This document shows, piece by piece, positions 19,077 to 28,257 of a stretch of 63,216 bases of DNA. This DNA is from Anaerolineae bacterium (GTDB lineage Bacteria > Chloroflexota > Anaerolineae > SpSt-600): contig JANXAG010000001.1 of the NCBI GenBank assembly GCA_025062375.1, forward strand, positions 114,922 through 178,137. Reading direction: 5' to 3'. The notes beneath the pieces were generated by a model. That model worked only from the letters and a program-made list of their open reading frames with translations, had not been told where the DNA came from and did not search any database. Made by a program: the position numbers and the translations under genes. Each line of letters starts with the position of its first letter. Position 1 is the first letter of the stretch.

Positions 19077-21065
19077 ATGGGAGGGAACGGATATAAAAGC
19101 ATAGATCCAGCTGCTCAGGAAATGCTCAGGATTGCTGAGGAAGAGGGCTATGAAACGGTATTTTCCAGGGCGGAAGAAATTAAGCCCTGCCCTATAGGGC
19201 GGGATGGAGCTTGTTGCAAGCACTGCTTCATGGGCCCATGCCGCCTGGTGGGCAAAACCCTCGTCGGGGTTTGCGGTGCTACCCTTGACACAGTGGTGGC
19301 GCGCAACCTGGCAAGGGCTATCGCCGCTGGTTCGGCCTCCCACGGAGACCACGGGCGCGATATGGCCCTGACCCTTCTGGCGGCGGCCGAAGGCGAAGCC
19401 CCCGATTACCGCATAAGAGACCTCCAGAAACTCCTGGAAGTGGCTGATATCCTGGGTGTGCCTTACAAAGACCGGGATGAAAAGGATATAGCCAGGGATG
19501 TAGCTCTCAGGGTTCTGGCTGAGTTCGGCCAGCAGAAGGGAGAACTTACTTACCTGAAGCGTGCTCCTCTGCGCCGTCAGGAAATATGGCGAAAGTATGG
19601 GATCGCCCCCCGGGGCATTGACCGCGAGGTGGTGGACCTGCTGCACCGAACCCATATGGGGAATGATCAGGACGCTGAGCACTTGCTCCTGGGGGCTATG
19701 CGGTGTGCTCTGGCCGATGGGTGGGGCGGTTCAATGTTCTCCACTGATATCACTGACATCCTCTTTGGTTCCCCCGCTCCCCTGAGGACAAAAGCCAACC
19801 TTGGGGCCCTGAAAGAGGACGAGGTTAACATCGTAGTGCACGGCCATGAGCCCCTTTTCTCCGAAATGGTGGTCCTGGCGATAAACGACCCCGAACTCAT
19901 TGAGTATGCCAAATCTAAAGGAGCCAAGGGCATCAACCTGGTTGGAATTTGCTGCACTGCCAATGAAACCCTTATGCGCCAGGGGATTCCCACTGTGGGC
20001 AACTTCCTCCATCAGGAGCTGGCTCTCCTTACTGGCGCCGTTGACCTGATGGCTGTGGATGTTCAGTGCATAATGCAAGCCCTTGCCCCGTTGGCAGATC
20101 AATTCCATACCAAGTTCGTCACCGTCTCGCCTAAGGTAAAGGTTAAGGGCGCTATTCACGTGGAGTTTGATGAAAGCCGGGCCCTGGAAATCGCCAAGCA
20201 GATAGTCAGAATGGCTATTGACAACTTCCCCAACAGGGGCAAGGTCCGCATACCCAAGCATGTATCCGAGGTGGTGGCAGGCTTTTCCCACGAATACATA
20301 ACTTACGCTCTTGGCGGCTTTTTCCGTGGCTCTTTCCGCCCCCTCAATGATGCCATCATCCAGGGACGCATCCGGGGAGTAGCCGGGGTGGTCGGGTGCA
20401 ACAACCCGCGCTCCACTCAGGACGCCGCCCACGAATACATCGTCAAAGAATTCATCAAGAACGACGTCCTGGTGGTGCAGACAGGGTGCGGAGCCATTGC
20501 GGCGGCGAAGTATGGGCTTATGCTTCCCGAAATGATGGAGGAGGTTGGCCCCGGACTGAGGGAAATCTGCGAGGCCGTGGGCATCCCACCTGTCCTGCAC
20601 ATGGGTGCGTGTGTTGATAACACCCGCATCCTCACCGTAGCCAGCCAGATGGCCACCGAGGGCGGCCTGGGAGAAGACATCTCTGATCTTCCGGCAGTGG
20701 GGATTGCTCCTGAATGGATGAGCGAGAAAGCCCTGGCCATCGGGACTTACTTCGCTGCCTCGGGCGTGTATGTTATGTTCGGAGTTGGCTCGCCCATTAA
20801 GGCCAGCGAAGAAGTCCAGCGCATAATGAGCGAGGGCTGGGAGAAAACGGTGGGTGGTAAGCTGGAGTTCGTGGAGGATCCCCAGGAAATTGTCCGCCGG
20901 GCCCTTGAACACATTGATCGGAAGCGGGCAGCCCTTGGTCTTGAGGAATACAACCCCGCCAGGTTCGGAAAGAGCGGCGACCGCCTCATGCTTCAGTTCC
21001 TGAAGGCTTTAGAAGAGGGCAAAGAAGTGAGTCTCTACAGTGCCAGGAGCCTGGTGGAAGCATAA
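19077..21065 (+). CDS. cooS: Anaerobic Ni-Fe-S carbon monoxide dehydrogenase catalytic subunit
   Basis: Interconverts CO and CO2 at the Ni-containing C cluster; in the carbonyl branch it supplies CO to acetyl-CoA synthase. The 662-residue protein is of bacterial CooS/AcsA type. N-terminal cysteines C38, C46, C47, C50 and C55 (CPIGRDGACCKHCFMGPC) match the D and B clusters. Downstream HMGACVDNTR and GCNNPRSTQD belong to the C-cluster region. It is followed by acsB, so it is probably the ACS-associated form rather than a free-standing CO-oxidising enzyme. No cooC nickel-insertion ATPase is seen in the window. Confidence 0.96.
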   Translation: MGGNGYKSIDPAAQEMLRIAEEEGYETVFSRAEEIKPCPIGRDGACCKHCFMGPCRLVGKTLVGVCGATLDTVVARNLARAIAAGSASHGDHGRDMALTLLAAAEGEAPDYRIRDLQKLLEVADILGVPYKDRDEKDIARDVALRVLAEFGQQKGELTYLKRAPLRRQEIWRKYGIAPRGIDREVVDLLHRTHMGNDQDAEHLLLGAMRCALADGWGGSMFSTDITDILFGSPAPLRTKANLGALKEDEVNIVVHGHEPLFSEMVVLAINDPELIEYAKSKGAKGINLVGICCTANETLMRQGIPTVGNFLHQELALLTGAVDLMAVDVQCIMQALAPLADQFHTKFVTVSPKVKVKGAIHVEFDESRALEIAKQIVRMAIDNFPNRGKVRIPKHVSEVVAGFSHEYITYALGGFFRGSFRPLNDAIIQGRIRGVAGVVGCNNPRSTQDAAHEYIVKEFIKNDVLVVQTGCGAIAAAKYGLMLPEMMEEVGPGLREICEAVGIPPVLHMGACVDNTRILTVASQMATEGGLGEDISDLPAVGIAPEWMSEKALAIGTYFAASGVYVMFGVGSPIKASEEVQRIMSEGWEKTVGGKLEFVEDPQEIVRRALEHIDRKRAALGLEEYNPARFGKSGDRLMLQFLKALEEGKEVSLYSARSLVEA

Positions 21066-21082
21066 AAGAGATGATTGCGAAG

Positions 21083-21114
21083 GGTCAGGGTGGGGCAGAA
21101 GCCCTGCCCTGACC
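21083..21114 (+). terminator. Hairpin between cooS and acsB
   Basis: GGTCAGGGTGGGGC pairs with GCCCTGCCCTGACC around an AGAA loop, with one mismatch. It is followed by TATAAAAAG, not a U-tract. It may be a partial terminator or an RNA-stability or processing element setting the cooS:acsB ratio, since no promoter is obvious before acsB. Confidence 0.55.
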
Positions 21115-21175
21115 TATAAAAAGTTCATGCTCAGCTGGCATACGATTGAAGAAACTCCTGAAGGAGGTGTAGGTC

Positions 21176-23461
21176 ATGTCCCGGTATATTGCCACCCGTG
21201 CAATAAGAGGTGCCAACTACATCGTCAATGAAGCGGAGAAAATGCTTCAGAAAGCTCTCCAGGAGCTTGGCCCGGAGACCAAAGTGGCCTTCCCCAACAC
21301 TGCTTACTACCTTCCAGTGATCTACGGCCTCACCGGTATTCAGGTCACCAAACTGAAAGACCTGGAGAAAGTTCTGGAGATAGCCAGAAGCCTTTTGCAT
21401 CCTATCCCTGAAGAGAAGCATTGGCTTCCTTACCTGGGGGAAACGCTGGACTGTGGAGCAGCTACCCTCCTGGCTGAGGAAGCCATTGAAGGTATCCGCT
21501 TCGCTTACGGCCTTGAGCCCGAAAAGATAACCTGGGGTGGGTATTACATCCCTTCCGCCAGCTTCACCGCCCCCGACTTTATGAAAGGCGAGGAGGGAAC
21601 TCGCCTCAATGGCCCCATTGATGACTCTCAGATGCGAGCCTGGGGCATCCAGCTGGTGGACGGGCGAATGCCGGGCTTTGCGGCTATCGTGGGCTGTGCC
21701 AAATCCAATGAAGTGGCTGTCCAGATTGTCCGGGAGCTCCAGCAGCGCAACATCCTTATCTTCCTTTGCGGCAACGTCAACGGTCGCTCTATCATCCACC
21801 AGCTCATGGAAGAAGGGGTGGAGATGGGCTATGATACTTACATTATCCCCTTTGGCACCGATACCATTTCAGCCATTTATGCCCTGGGATTTGCCACCCG
21901 CTCCGCCCTGAGCTTCGGTGGTCTCAAGCCGGGTCAGGCTAAAGAGATCTTGCTCTACAACAAATACAGGGTCTTCGCCTTTGTCCTGGCCCTTGGGGAA
22001 GTGGATGACCTCAAGTATGCCACCGCTGCCGGTGCCATAAACTACGGCTTCCCGGTCATCGCCGACACAATTATCCCCCAGATTCTCCCCACCGGTATAA
22101 CCCAATACGAACACGTCATCTCCATGCCTTTTGATGACATTGAGGCCAAGGACGACCTGGAGAGGGCCAGGAGGCTTGTAGAAAAATGCATTGAGGTCCG
22201 GGGAGTCAAAGTCAAGATAACCCGCATAGATATTCCTGTCCCTTACGGCTCCGCCTTTGAAGGCGAGAGAGTGCGCCGCCAGGACATGAGGGTGGAGTTT
22301 GGTGGGAAAGATTCCCGCTGTTTTGAATACCTCTACATGAAGCCTCTGGAAGAGGTGGAGGACGGCAAGATTGAGGTCATAGGGCCCGATTTTGACGAGG
22401 TGCCGGAAGGCGGGGCCATGGACATGGGCATAGTTGTAGAGGTAGCCGGGCGCAAGATGCAGAAAGACTTTGAACCTGTCCTTGAACGCCAGATCCACTA
22501 CTTCATCAACGGTGCCTCGGGCATCCAGCACATAGGCCAGAGGGATATCGCCTGGATCCGGGTTTCCAAGAAAGCTGCCCAGGCCGGCTTCAGGCTGGAA
22601 CACTTCGGCAAAATCCTCCATGCCCGGTTCCACTCCGATTTTGGCGCCATCGTGGACAAAGTTCAGGTCAAGATAATCACCGATAAAGACCTTCTCCAGG
22701 AGTGGCTCCAGAAAGCCCGCGAAGCCTACAGTATCCGCAACCGCCGTCTGGAGGAGATGACGGATGAAGCCGTGGAGGAATTTTACTCCTGCACCCTCTG
22801 CCAGAGCTTCGCCCCCAACCACGTTTGTATAATAAGCCCGGAGCGCCTGGGGCTGTGCGGGGCCTACAACTGGCTGGACTGCAAGGCTTCCCACCAGATT
22901 AATCCCACAGGGCCCAACCAGCCTATTCCCAAAGGCAAAGTTCTGGATGAGTGGAAGGGCTACTTTGAAGGCATTAACCGCTTCGTAAAGCAGGCTTCCC
23001 ACGGGCACGTTGAGCAGGTAGCCATGTATTCCATCATGGAGAACCCGATGACCGCCTGCGGGTGCTTCGAGTGTTTGATGATGGTGATCCCAGAGGCCAA
23101 CGGCTTCATGGTGGTCAGCCGCGAGGATCCATCCATGACCCCAGCTGGGATGACTTTCTCCACTCTGGCAGGAATGGCTGGCGGTGGTCTCCAGACTCCG
23201 GGCGTAATGGGTGTGGGCAAATACTTCCTCCTCTCCAAGAAGTTTATCAGGGCCGATGGTGGTTTCAAGCGCATCGTGTGGATGTCCAGCTTCCTCAAGG
23301 AAACCATGAAGGAAGAACTCCAGAAGGTTTGCGAGCGAGAGGGTGACCCTGACCTTCTGGACAAGATAGCTGACGAAAGGGTTGCTACCACCGTGGAAGA
23401 GCTTCTGGCTTACCTTGAGGAGAAAGGCCATCCGGCCCTTACGATGCCGCCGTTGTTCTAA
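21176..23461 (+). CDS. acsB: CO-methylating acetyl-CoA synthase (AcsB)
   Basis: Joins CO, a methyl group from the corrinoid protein and CoA into acetyl-CoA at the A cluster. The 761-residue protein has the full bacterial architecture, including the N-terminal CODH-contacting domain. The A-cluster cysteines are visible: C539xxC542, C551 and C561 for the cubane, and C628-G-C630 for the distal nickel (ACGCFEC). GGAGGTGTAGGTC precedes the ATG. The corrinoid Fe-S protein subunits (acsC, acsD) and methyltransferase acsE that normally neighbour it are not in the window. Confidence 0.97.
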   Translation: MSRYIATRAIRGANYIVNEAEKMLQKALQELGPETKVAFPNTAYYLPVIYGLTGIQVTKLKDLEKVLEIARSLLHPIPEEKHWLPYLGETLDCGAATLLAEEAIEGIRFAYGLEPEKITWGGYYIPSASFTAPDFMKGEEGTRLNGPIDDSQMRAWGIQLVDGRMPGFAAIVGCAKSNEVAVQIVRELQQRNILIFLCGNVNGRSIIHQLMEEGVEMGYDTYIIPFGTDTISAIYALGFATRSALSFGGLKPGQAKEILLYNKYRVFAFVLALGEVDDLKYATAAGAINYGFPVIADTIIPQILPTGITQYEHVISMPFDDIEAKDDLERARRLVEKCIEVRGVKVKITRIDIPVPYGSAFEGERVRRQDMRVEFGGKDSRCFEYLYMKPLEEVEDGKIEVIGPDFDEVPEGGAMDMGIVVEVAGRKMQKDFEPVLERQIHYFINGASGIQHIGQRDIAWIRVSKKAAQAGFRLEHFGKILHARFHSDFGAIVDKVQVKIITDKDLLQEWLQKAREAYSIRNRRLEEMTDEAVEEFYSCTLCQSFAPNHVCIISPERLGLCGAYNWLDCKASHQINPTGPNQPIPKGKVLDEWKGYFEGINRFVKQASHGHVEQVAMYSIMENPMTACGCFECLMMVIPEANGFMVVSREDPSMTPAGMTFSTLAGMAGGGLQTPGVMGVGKYFLLSKKFIRADGGFKRIVWMSSFLKETMKEELQKVCEREGDPDLLDKIADERVATTVEELLAYLEEKGHPALTMPPLF

Positions 23462-23488
23462 CGGCACCGCCATGCTGGGGCGGGAACT

Positions 23489-23530
23489 CGGCGAGGCCGC
23501 TACTCTCAGTTCGGGGGGTCGGCCTCGCCG
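23489..23530 (+). terminator. Terminator-like hairpin after acsB
   Basis: CGGCGAGGCCG (23489-23499) and CGGCCTCGCCG (23520-23530) form a perfect 11-bp stem with a 20-base loop, followed by ATGTTTTAAT. This is a likely end of the cooS-acsB transcript, although the CBS gene begins only 29 bases later. Confidence 0.6.
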
Positions 23531-23559
23531 ATGTTTTAATCTAAACGTAAGGAGGCAAG

Positions 23560-23967
23560 ATGAAGAAGCTCGTTAGAGACATAATGCACAAAGGCGTTAT
23601 TTCCTGCGGCCCGGAAACTCCCCTTCAGGAGGTAATAAGAGTCATAGCTGATACTGATGTCCACGCCATAGTGGTTACGGGCCCCGAAGGCTACATAAAG
23701 GGCATAATTTCCCACATGGATATTCTCCCCCTTTACGGCCAGGACATCTCCAGCTATAAAGCCAAAGATATCATGAAATCGCCCGTCATCTCCGTGCACC
23801 CCGATACCCCGGTGGAAGAGGCTACCAGGATAATGCTGGAAAACAAAATCCATCGGGTAATCGTTACCATTGAATCCGAAAAAGGCAGTGAACCCATCGG
23901 AGTCCTTTCCACCACGGATATCATCAGAGACATGCGTGGCCCCAAATGGGTCTGGTATATGGGATAG
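23560..23967 (+). CDS. Tandem CBS-domain protein
   Basis: The 135-residue protein is made only of two CBS motifs: VRDIMHKGVISCGPETPLQEV with a first domain, then AKDIMKSPVISVHPDTPVEEA with a second. Such stand-alone CBS pairs bind adenine nucleotides and act as energy or redox sensors, or on unknown partners. It starts after AAGGAGG, just downstream of the hairpin closing acsB. Its position suggests a link to C1/energy metabolism, but no target can be named. Confidence 0.88.
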   Translation: MKKLVRDIMHKGVISCGPETPLQEVIRVIADTDVHAIVVTGPEGYIKGIISHMDILPLYGQDISSYKAKDIMKSPVISVHPDTPVEEATRIMLENKIHRVIVTIESEKGSEPIGVLSTTDIIRDMRGPKWVWYMG

Positions 23968-24011
23968 TTCCCCCAGGGTGTTCGGGAAATCCGGGCCGGT
24001 GAAGAGTTTGA

Positions 24012-24042
24012 GCTGCCCCCCTTATGCCTGAGGGTGGGCAGC
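24012..24042. terminator. Bidirectional terminator between convergent genes
   Basis: GCTGCCC (24012-24018) pairs with GGGCAGC (24036-24042), extended inward by CCCT/AGGG across a single-base bulge. It lies between the end of the CBS gene and the end of the minus-strand beta-propeller gene. Confidence 0.55.
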
Positions 24043-24047
24043 CTGGT

Positions 24048-25385
24048 TTATTTACTGGAAGGCGCTTTTTCCCAAACCAGTGGAGCGATGGCGACCTCTC
24101 CTCTGGTCAATGTCGCCACCCAGGGCCACCCTGCAGTGGTTATGTAACAAGAGTTCTCAGAAATGCAGATGATCTCGGGAGCGTGAGCCCTGAGAGTTGT
24201 CAGTAAAGTTGGAGAATTGCGGCGCCCCCTGTATACTCCGAAGTCGTAAGGATTGTCGGAGTGAAAGACGAGGGTTTCGTTGTAGCTTTCGCGGTTCAAC
24301 CAGATTTTGAACAGCATCAAGATCCCGTGGAGGAAAAAGGATTCATTGTTATACGTGAAGAGAAGGTAGTAGCGTCCCCGGTAATTAATCACAAAAGGCG
24401 ACTCCATAGAAGCAAAGGGCGAATTCCTCTCGCTGCCGAAGGAACTGCGCAGAGCTGTCCTTATGTATTGCCACCGGACCAGATCAAAGGACTGGTACAG
24501 GTCAATTTGCGAAAAATATAGGCCGCGGGCAGTCGCATAGAGCAACCACTGGCCAGGTGCAACCTGAAGGACCATCGGGTCGCGGAAAAATTTGTGCATC
24601 GGCTTTGCCATGGTTACGATGTGATTTTCCCAATGAATGCCATCTGCTGACTCCATCTGATGCAGTTTGTGAGGGGACCAGAACATCCGGTATCGGGTTC
24701 CGTCGTGGATCACATGAGGGGCCCAGGCTAATTCCCCAAAATCTGCCACTGGTTCTGCTTCCACCATCCCGTCTGGAGGTGGAAATTCAGTGCTGACCCC
24801 TACGGCAAAGTATTTTTCCGAGTTAGGGTCGCCATCGGTTTTAGAGGTAATTCCAATTAGCCTCCAGTTTCCTTCGGCATCGCGGAAGATGGTATGGTCA
24901 TTGATGTAATAACCCCATTTACGCGGCAAAAACAGGAGCCGCCACTCTCCGGCGATGCGCGGCACAAACAGGGGTGGGGGCTCGGTCGTTTCAATGTTAA
25001 CGGTTACATTTCCCAAGGTGCGGCGGGTTTTTTCGCGTGAAGAAACCGCCACAACCCTGAATTCGCCGCTTTCACGCACCAGGAAGGAGCCGTACCTGGC
25101 TTTTCCAACCAGAATCCAGGTATCTCCTACCCGCTTTTCCACTTCGTAATGCTCCTTTTCCGGGTCCGCGATCCAGCCCAGGTGCGCCCACCCCGGCCCC
25201 GTTGCTACCTTAACCTTGATTTTTTCCTGATAGTCGCGCACTTCCTGCCGTGAGATTGAGCCATAGAAGTCGGTCTTCAGGGGTGCTTCAAGATATATTC
25301 GCTCCCCAATTTCCAAAACCAGAAAAAGCGCTATCAGGACTCCGAATATAATCCCGGCTGTTCTGATAACCCGTTTCATGGTCAC
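24048..25385 (-). CDS. Membrane-anchored five-bladed beta-propeller glycosidase-like protein
   Basis: The 445-residue protein has one N-terminal transmembrane helix or uncleaved signal (about residues 6-26) and a beta-rich segment of about residues 50-160 that reads like a fibronectin-type module. A C-terminal domain follows with repeated blade motifs typical of the GH43/GH32/GH62 propeller clan: DHTIFRDAEGNWRLIG, WAPHVIHDGTRYRMFW, FRDPMVLQV, MESPFVINYRGRYYLLF and APEIICI. Acidic residues in these blades could be catalytic, but the family cannot be fixed. It is probably exported and sugar-binding or hydrolytic. It is the last gene of the GPH-transporter unit, five bases after the C69 peptidase gene. 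Confidence 0.65.
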   Translation of the reverse strand: MTMKRVIRTAGIIFGVLIALFLVLEIGERIYLEAPLKTDFYGSISRQEVRDYQEKIKVKVATGPGWAHLGWIADPEKEHYEVEKRVGDTWILVGKARYGSFLVRESGEFRVVAVSSREKTRRTLGNVTVNIETTEPPPLFVPRIAGEWRLLFLPRKWGYYINDHTIFRDAEGNWRLIGITSKTDGDPNSEKYFAVGVSTEFPPPDGMVEAEPVADFGELAWAPHVIHDGTRYRMFWSPHKLHQMESADGIHWENHIVTMAKPMHKFFRDPMVLQVAPGQWLLYATARGLYFSQIDLYQSFDLVRWQYIRTALRSSFGSERNSPFASMESPFVINYRGRYYLLFTYNNESFFLHGILMLFKIWLNRESYNETLVFHSDNPYDFGVYRGRRNSPTLLTTLRAHAPEIICISENSCYITTAGWPWVATLTRGEVAIAPLVWEKAPSSK

Positions 25386-25390
25386 CTTCC

Positions 25391-26794
25391 TTATGCTTTA
25401 TAAGCCTCTTCAGAAGGGAATCGGGCTTCCCGGTTAAATCGTTCCCAGGCCAGGGAGAAGAGACGAGGTGGACGATGCTTTATGGGAGTTGCCAGGACGC
25501 GCTGTATCCAGCGAGCGGTGGCCTCCGCCGCTCGCTCAAAGCAGGAAGTTGTAAACTCCAGTAGATGCTTTTTTCGTATTTCAGGGTCTGCATCCCGATA
25601 GTGGGCCTGTAATTCTGTGGCCTCTTTGATGAATTCCCTCTCCAAAGCGTCCCGTTCCTCCCGGTAAAGGGCCATCCGGGTCGGAAAGTCTCTGATAACA
25701 GCCCGGTGTAACCGTTCGTGAGTCCACCAGAGGGTACGCGGATCGTAGGTGCCGGAAGGGGGAATGGAGAGGCCGAGTTTATCGGCTACGGCGCCCCCGG
25801 GAAGACCTGCCCCCAAGAAAATCGGCTTGAATATGCTCGTGCATATACCCGAAGTACCCGTAACCCAGACGACAGGCATGCCGGGGGTTAAGTGGGCCAC
25901 CATGGCTCCAACGGATTGGCTGGGGCGGGTTGGGCCAAAGCCAGCATGAACGCATATAGTGTCCATAAGCCAGCCCCGGCCCGGATTCCAAAGAGGATCC
26001 TTTTCGGCTTTGGGACCGTGATCCCGCAGCGCTGCCATCATTGTTTCTACCGTGATGGCCCCCTTTTGTTTTTCCAGTAGTTCCATGGAGCGGCTATAGC
26101 GGGCCTGACACCCATCCAGGCGGGTGTAAAGGAAGTCAGAATAGCATCGGGCGAAATGGAAATCTTCCCGCGATTTAGCCCAGCCCTTTTCCAGGGCGTG
26201 CTCTACCAGATTGGAGGAGGCTCTGTCCCACCGGGAGCCGATGGTCAATCCATTGGAGATGGAACGGACATCCCGCACCTGTTCCGCAGCCCACTGTTTT
26301 CCGGAAGTTTCCAGTACCCAGGCCTCCTGTGGATCGGCAATTATAAAGGAATTGTGGTAATATGTTTTGTGGCGGAATCCGCAATTACCTCCTTGTCCGT
26401 AAGTCTCCAGAAGCTGGATGATGATCTCTAAAGCCTGCTGGGCAGTCTCCGCCCGCTCCAGTGCTAACCGGATGAAATCCATCCCAATTAGACCAGGGCC
26501 TTTGTGGTAAGGGTCACGGGTGAAGACTGCTTCGTTGCCAATAGCGACCCCATGTTCATTTACGCCCATCTCGCAGCCCCAGATCCAGAAGGGCTTACAG
26601 AGAAGGACCTCATAAGTTTCCGGAACCTGAGGGATTTCTACGTAGGTGCATTTTACCGTGCTTCCAGGTTCATGGTAGGCTCGCGGAAGATGGACTAACA
26701 TGTGGGCTTCGTTGGGCTCTCGGTCGCTGTTTTTCGCCAGGATAACTGTTCCATCAGCTGTTGCTGAACCGACGGCGACCAGTGTATCGCACAA
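25391..26794 (-). CDS. C69-family (secernin-like) Ntn peptidase
   Basis: The 467-residue N-terminal nucleophile hydrolase begins MCDTLVAVGSAT, where Cys2 would be exposed as the nucleophile after Met removal. NSDREPNEAH and EMGVNEHGVAIGNEAVF are typical of secernin and dipeptidase C69 proteins. It starts at TTG 26794 with AAAAGGAGG directly upstream; the conserved Cys at position 2 fixes this start. Substrates are probably small peptides or amides. It lies between the PLP enzyme and the beta-propeller protein in the same unit. Confidence 0.85.
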   Translation of the reverse strand: MCDTLVAVGSATADGTVILAKNSDREPNEAHMLVHLPRAYHEPGSTVKCTYVEIPQVPETYEVLLCKPFWIWGCEMGVNEHGVAIGNEAVFTRDPYHKGPGLIGMDFIRLALERAETAQQALEIIIQLLETYGQGGNCGFRHKTYYHNSFIIADPQEAWVLETSGKQWAAEQVRDVRSISNGLTIGSRWDRASSNLVEHALEKGWAKSREDFHFARCYSDFLYTRLDGCQARYSRSMELLEKQKGAITVETMMAALRDHGPKAEKDPLWNPGRGWLMDTICVHAGFGPTRPSQSVGAMVAHLTPGMPVVWVTGTSGICTSIFKPIFLGAGLPGGAVADKLGLSIPPSGTYDPRTLWWTHERLHRAVIRDFPTRMALYREERDALEREFIKEATELQAHYRDADPEIRKKHLLEFTTSCFERAAEATARWIQRVLATPIKHRPPRLFSLAWERFNREARFPSEEAYKA

Positions 26795-26813
26795 GGTTGC
26801 CTCCTTTTATTTT

Positions 26814-28241
26814 TCACGCATAAAGGTCGTTAAAATAGAAAATCAGCAGGTGATTAACTACCTCGTCGGGCAGCGTATCCAAAACCTCATTAATGAAGGC
26901 GGTGTCCCCGGGCAATTCAGTGGTTTTAATACCCAATCCGGATAGCACCCGGGCGATGGCCTCCGGTGATGGGTTTTCCATCAGCGCTGTGGCCACTGCC
27001 TGAACCAATTGTGGATCCGGCTGAGGTATCTTTCGGACTGTTTCCACCGCTTCTTTTAAATCAGCCAGCAGTGCCTCCACAGCATGGATAGAACCGTAAG
27101 TCACTGAGACGTGAAGGCTGCGAGGAGATAAGGGAGTGGAGAGTTGGGGTTGGAGATACCATCCCCGCCGCCGCATTTCATCGGCTAACTGAAAGACGTT
27201 GATCGTGTCAGAGGTGAAGGAAAACATGCACATATCTGGCTTACCCAGGACCCGCAGGCCCTCTATAGCGTTGATTCCATCCATGAGCCTCCGGGTGGCT
27301 TCCTGCACAGCTCGCACAATATGGCAGTATCCTTCTTCCCCGAGATAATTCAGAATCGCCCATGCTCCGGCGATCGGCGCACCGGTGCGGCTGCTCAGTA
27401 CAGTTGGGTTGATCAGGGCATAACCCGTCGTTTCTGAGCAGGCAAAAATCTGGTGGCGTCTCAGTTCTTTGTCACGGTATAAGATGACGGAGCATCCCTT
27501 TGCCGCATATCCGTATTTGTGCATATCCACGGATATGGACGTGACCCCAGGCACTGCGAAGTCAAAGTCAGGCACAGGGTAACCCATCTTTCTCATAAAG
27601 GAGAGATGGATGCCTCCCACGCAGGCGTCTACGTGGAAGAGCAGCCCTTCCTCCCGGGCCAGAGCTCCGATTTCCTCTATAGGGTCTACAACCCCGTGGG
27701 AATAGCAGGGAGCAGAAGCGACCAGGAGAATGGTGTTTTCGGTGATAGCTTTCCGCATTGCTTCTACGTCGGCACGGTATGTTTCAGGATTGAACGGGAC
27801 AAGCACAGGTTTAATTCCAAAATAATGAGCCGCTTTGTGGAAGGCAGCATGGGCGGTCATTGGGAGCACCATTTCCGGGGCGGTGATTTCAGGCCGTTCG
27901 GCGCGGGCCCAATCCCGCGCTGCCTTTACTGCCAGCAGGATGCTCTCCGTTCCCCCAGAAGTTACGTTCCCCACAACCTTTTCATCCCCTCGCAGCAAAT
28001 CCGCCAGCATTCTGACAACTTCTACCTCCAGCCGCAACAGGCTGGGAAAGACTGTTGGATCCAGAGCGTTTTCGGTGAGAAACATTGTATAGGCTTGGTC
28101 GACCAATTCGCGGATTTCATCTCCTGGATTGTAAACGTAAGCCCATACTTTCCCTGCTTTCCAGTCCAGGTCATGGGCTTTGAAGCGCGCCAATTCAGCA
28201 AAAATTTCCTCTTTAGGACGACCTTTCCGCGGGATAGGCAT
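26814..28241 (-). CDS. PLP-dependent group II decarboxylase / sphingosine-1-phosphate lyase-like enzyme
   Basis: The 475-residue PLP enzyme is of the S1P lyase/glutamate-tyrosine decarboxylase family. NVTSGGTESILLA binds the phosphate, HVDACVGG holds the Asp contacting the pyridine nitrogen, and K242 in ISVDMHKYGYAAKG is the Schiff-base lysine. The DMHKYG context is closer to S1P lyase than to classical amino-acid decarboxylases. It could split a phosphorylated amino alcohol into an aldehyde and ethanolamine phosphate, or decarboxylate an amino acid. It follows the GPH transporter by 16 bases with AAGGAGGG before its ATG. Confidence 0.85.
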   Translation of the reverse strand: MPIPRKGRPKEEIFAELARFKAHDLDWKAGKVWAYVYNPGDEIRELVDQAYTMFLTENALDPTVFPSLLRLEVEVVRMLADLLRGDEKVVGNVTSGGTESILLAVKAARDWARAERPEITAPEMVLPMTAHAAFHKAAHYFGIKPVLVPFNPETYRADVEAMRKAITENTILLVASAPCYSHGVVDPIEEIGALAREEGLLFHVDACVGGIHLSFMRKMGYPVPDFDFAVPGVTSISVDMHKYGYAAKGCSVILYRDKELRRHQIFACSETTGYALINPTVLSSRTGAPIAGAWAILNYLGEEGYCHIVRAVQEATRRLMDGINAIEGLRVLGKPDMCMFSFTSDTINVFQLADEMRRRGWYLQPQLSTPLSPRSLHVSVTYGSIHAVEALLADLKEAVETVRKIPQPDPQLVQAVATALMENPSPEAIARVLSGLGIKTTELPGDTAFINEVLDTLPDEVVNHLLIFYFNDLYA

Positions 28242-28257
28242 GGTCCCTCCTTAAGGG

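Noticed and set aside
21869-23473. Long minus-strand open frame opposite acsB
   Set aside because: The plus strand encodes AcsB with all A-cluster cysteines, so the opposite frame reflects codon bias.
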